Shown here: positions 5,782-6,329 of the stretch, one piece after another
Layout of the letters: the number at the start of each line of letters is the position of its first letter
Numbering within the stretch: position 1 is the stretch's first letter
NCBI GenBank assembly: GCA_947625395.1
Contig: CANQOD010000071.1
Coordinates: 1 to 6,329 of the forward strand
Length of the DNA: 6,329 nucleotides
Origin: an uncultured Bacilli bacterium
Lineage (GTDB): Bacteria > Bacillota_I > Bacilli_A > RF39 > UBA660
Direction: 5' to 3'
Made by a program: the position numbers and the translations under genes
The notes under the pieces: generated by a model
What the model was told of the DNA's origin: nothing
The model's input: the letters and a program-made list of their open reading frames with translations, nothing else
The model's database searches: none

Positions 5782-6329
5782 TTACTCTGTTAATCTTTTG
5801 ATATAGGCATCAATCAAATGAGATACAGTAGCACATCCCATAAATGCAACCACCGTATGCGCATCTTTCTCTAGCTTATCAATACTTGCCTCATCGATTA
5901 GTTCTCCATTAGGCAAATCTTTTAAAATGATTTCACTGGTTACATTGCCATAATCATTTGGATTTTCTCGGTCACATAGAATAGGCGTTACATACGCTTT
6001 ATCTGCCACTTGTAATGCTTCGGCAAATTCTTTATGAAACGCTTGTGTTCTTGAATATGTATTAGGTCGAAAAACAACAACCAATCTTTTATCTTTATAT
6101 TTTTGACGAATGGCTTGAAGTGTCACTTTGATTTCTGTTGGATGATGGGCATAATCATCAATAATAACATGTTTGTTCACAATCGTTTCTTGTAATCTTC
6201 GTTTGGCATTTTGAAAGCTTGGAAGCAATGCTTTGATTTTTTCTTTCGAAATCCCCTCTTCTAAAGAAGCAATAATCGCAGCTGCTGTATTATACACCAT
6301 ATGTTTTCCATAAAGGGGAACAAAGAAGC
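5782..6329 (-). CDS. murC: UDP-N-acetylmuramate-L-alanine ligase MurC, C-terminal part (5' end outside window)
   Basis: MurC attaches L-alanine to UDP-N-acetylmuramic acid using ATP, the first step of the murein stem peptide, in the cytoplasm. The frame is open to the right edge, giving 181 residues; the family is usually about 430-490, so more than half is missing. The visible part opens with the end of the central ATPase domain, YGKHMVYNTAAAI (about residues 6-18), matching the family's GxHNxxNxxAA motif. The C-terminal domain follows, with KRRLQE (about 42-47, the RRF-E position), DDYAHHPTEI (57-66) and FRPNTYSRT (86-94). These distinguish MurC from other Mur ligases. Near the end, MGCAT (about 163-167) stands where MurC proteins usually have a GAGD/GAGN turn. 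The ATG at 6300 is internal, not the start. The gene converges on def, so it belongs to a transcription unit entering from the right. Confidence 0.95.
   Translation of the reverse strand, partial: FFVPLYGKHMVYNTAAAIIASLEEGISKEKIKALLPSFQNAKRRLQETIVNKHVIIDDYAHHPTEIKVTLQAIRQKYKDKRLVVVFRPNTYSRTQAFHKEFAEALQVADKAYVTPILCDRENPNDYGNVTSEIILKDLPNGELIDEASIDKLEKDAHTVVAFMGCATVSHLIDAYIKRLTE

Noticed and set aside
1..6329. Mycoplasma-type genetic code (TGA as Trp)
   Set aside because: The A/T-rich sequence made this worth checking, but TGA acts as the natural stop of the gene before miaA, and Trp is encoded by TGG throughout.
1..6329. CRISPR array, insertion sequence, tRNA or phage element
   Set aside because: No spaced direct repeats, transposase or integrase frame, terminal repeats or cloverleaf-like segment were seen. 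Almost all the sequence is accounted for by core genes.

Overview
This is an A/T-rich window with Shine-Dalgarno sites of the AGGAGG/AGGTGG type, short gaps between genes and the standard genetic code (TGA stops the gene ahead of miaA and Trp is TGG). It encodes a Gram-positive-type MutL with an endonuclease domain, a murein ligase and a ComGC-like pseudopilin. Together these suggest a low-GC member of the Bacillota, probably class Bacilli. An uncultured gut lineage is plausible, but that is inference. I see no mobile element, CRISPR array, tRNA or rRNA, and it looks like core chromosome.

Layout. Five genes on the minus strand form what looks like one operon, transcribed from about 5000 down to position 1: uvrC (nucleotide excision repair), a small type IV pilin-like protein, mutL (mismatch repair), an unrecognised 185-residue protein, and miaA (tRNA A37 prenylation, cut by the window edge). 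Gaps are 9, 10 and 60 bases, and the last junction is a 4-base ATGA overlap. The operon therefore mixes two DNA repair systems, a possible DNA-uptake or surface-filament component, and a tRNA modification enzyme. The frequent mutL partner mutS does not lie next to it here.

A compact divergent promoter region (about 4983-5123) separates uvrC from def on the plus strand. Both directions have an extended -10 element, the two -10s lie in an 8-base inverted repeat, and both could use the same -35 hexamer. The def leader carries several overlapping inverted repeats that could form alternative hairpins ahead of the ribosome binding site.

def encodes a peptide deformylase that keeps the metal ligands and catalytic Glu but has degenerate motifs 1 and 2. 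It ends in a short intergenic region (5706-5781) with a probable Rho-independent terminator. Beyond it, converging on def from the right edge, lies the 3' part of murC (UDP-N-acetylmuramate-L-alanine ligase).

The least explained items are the unknown protein coupled to miaA, the pseudopilin inside a repair operon, the divergent deformylase and its structured leader, and the symmetric divergent promoter.
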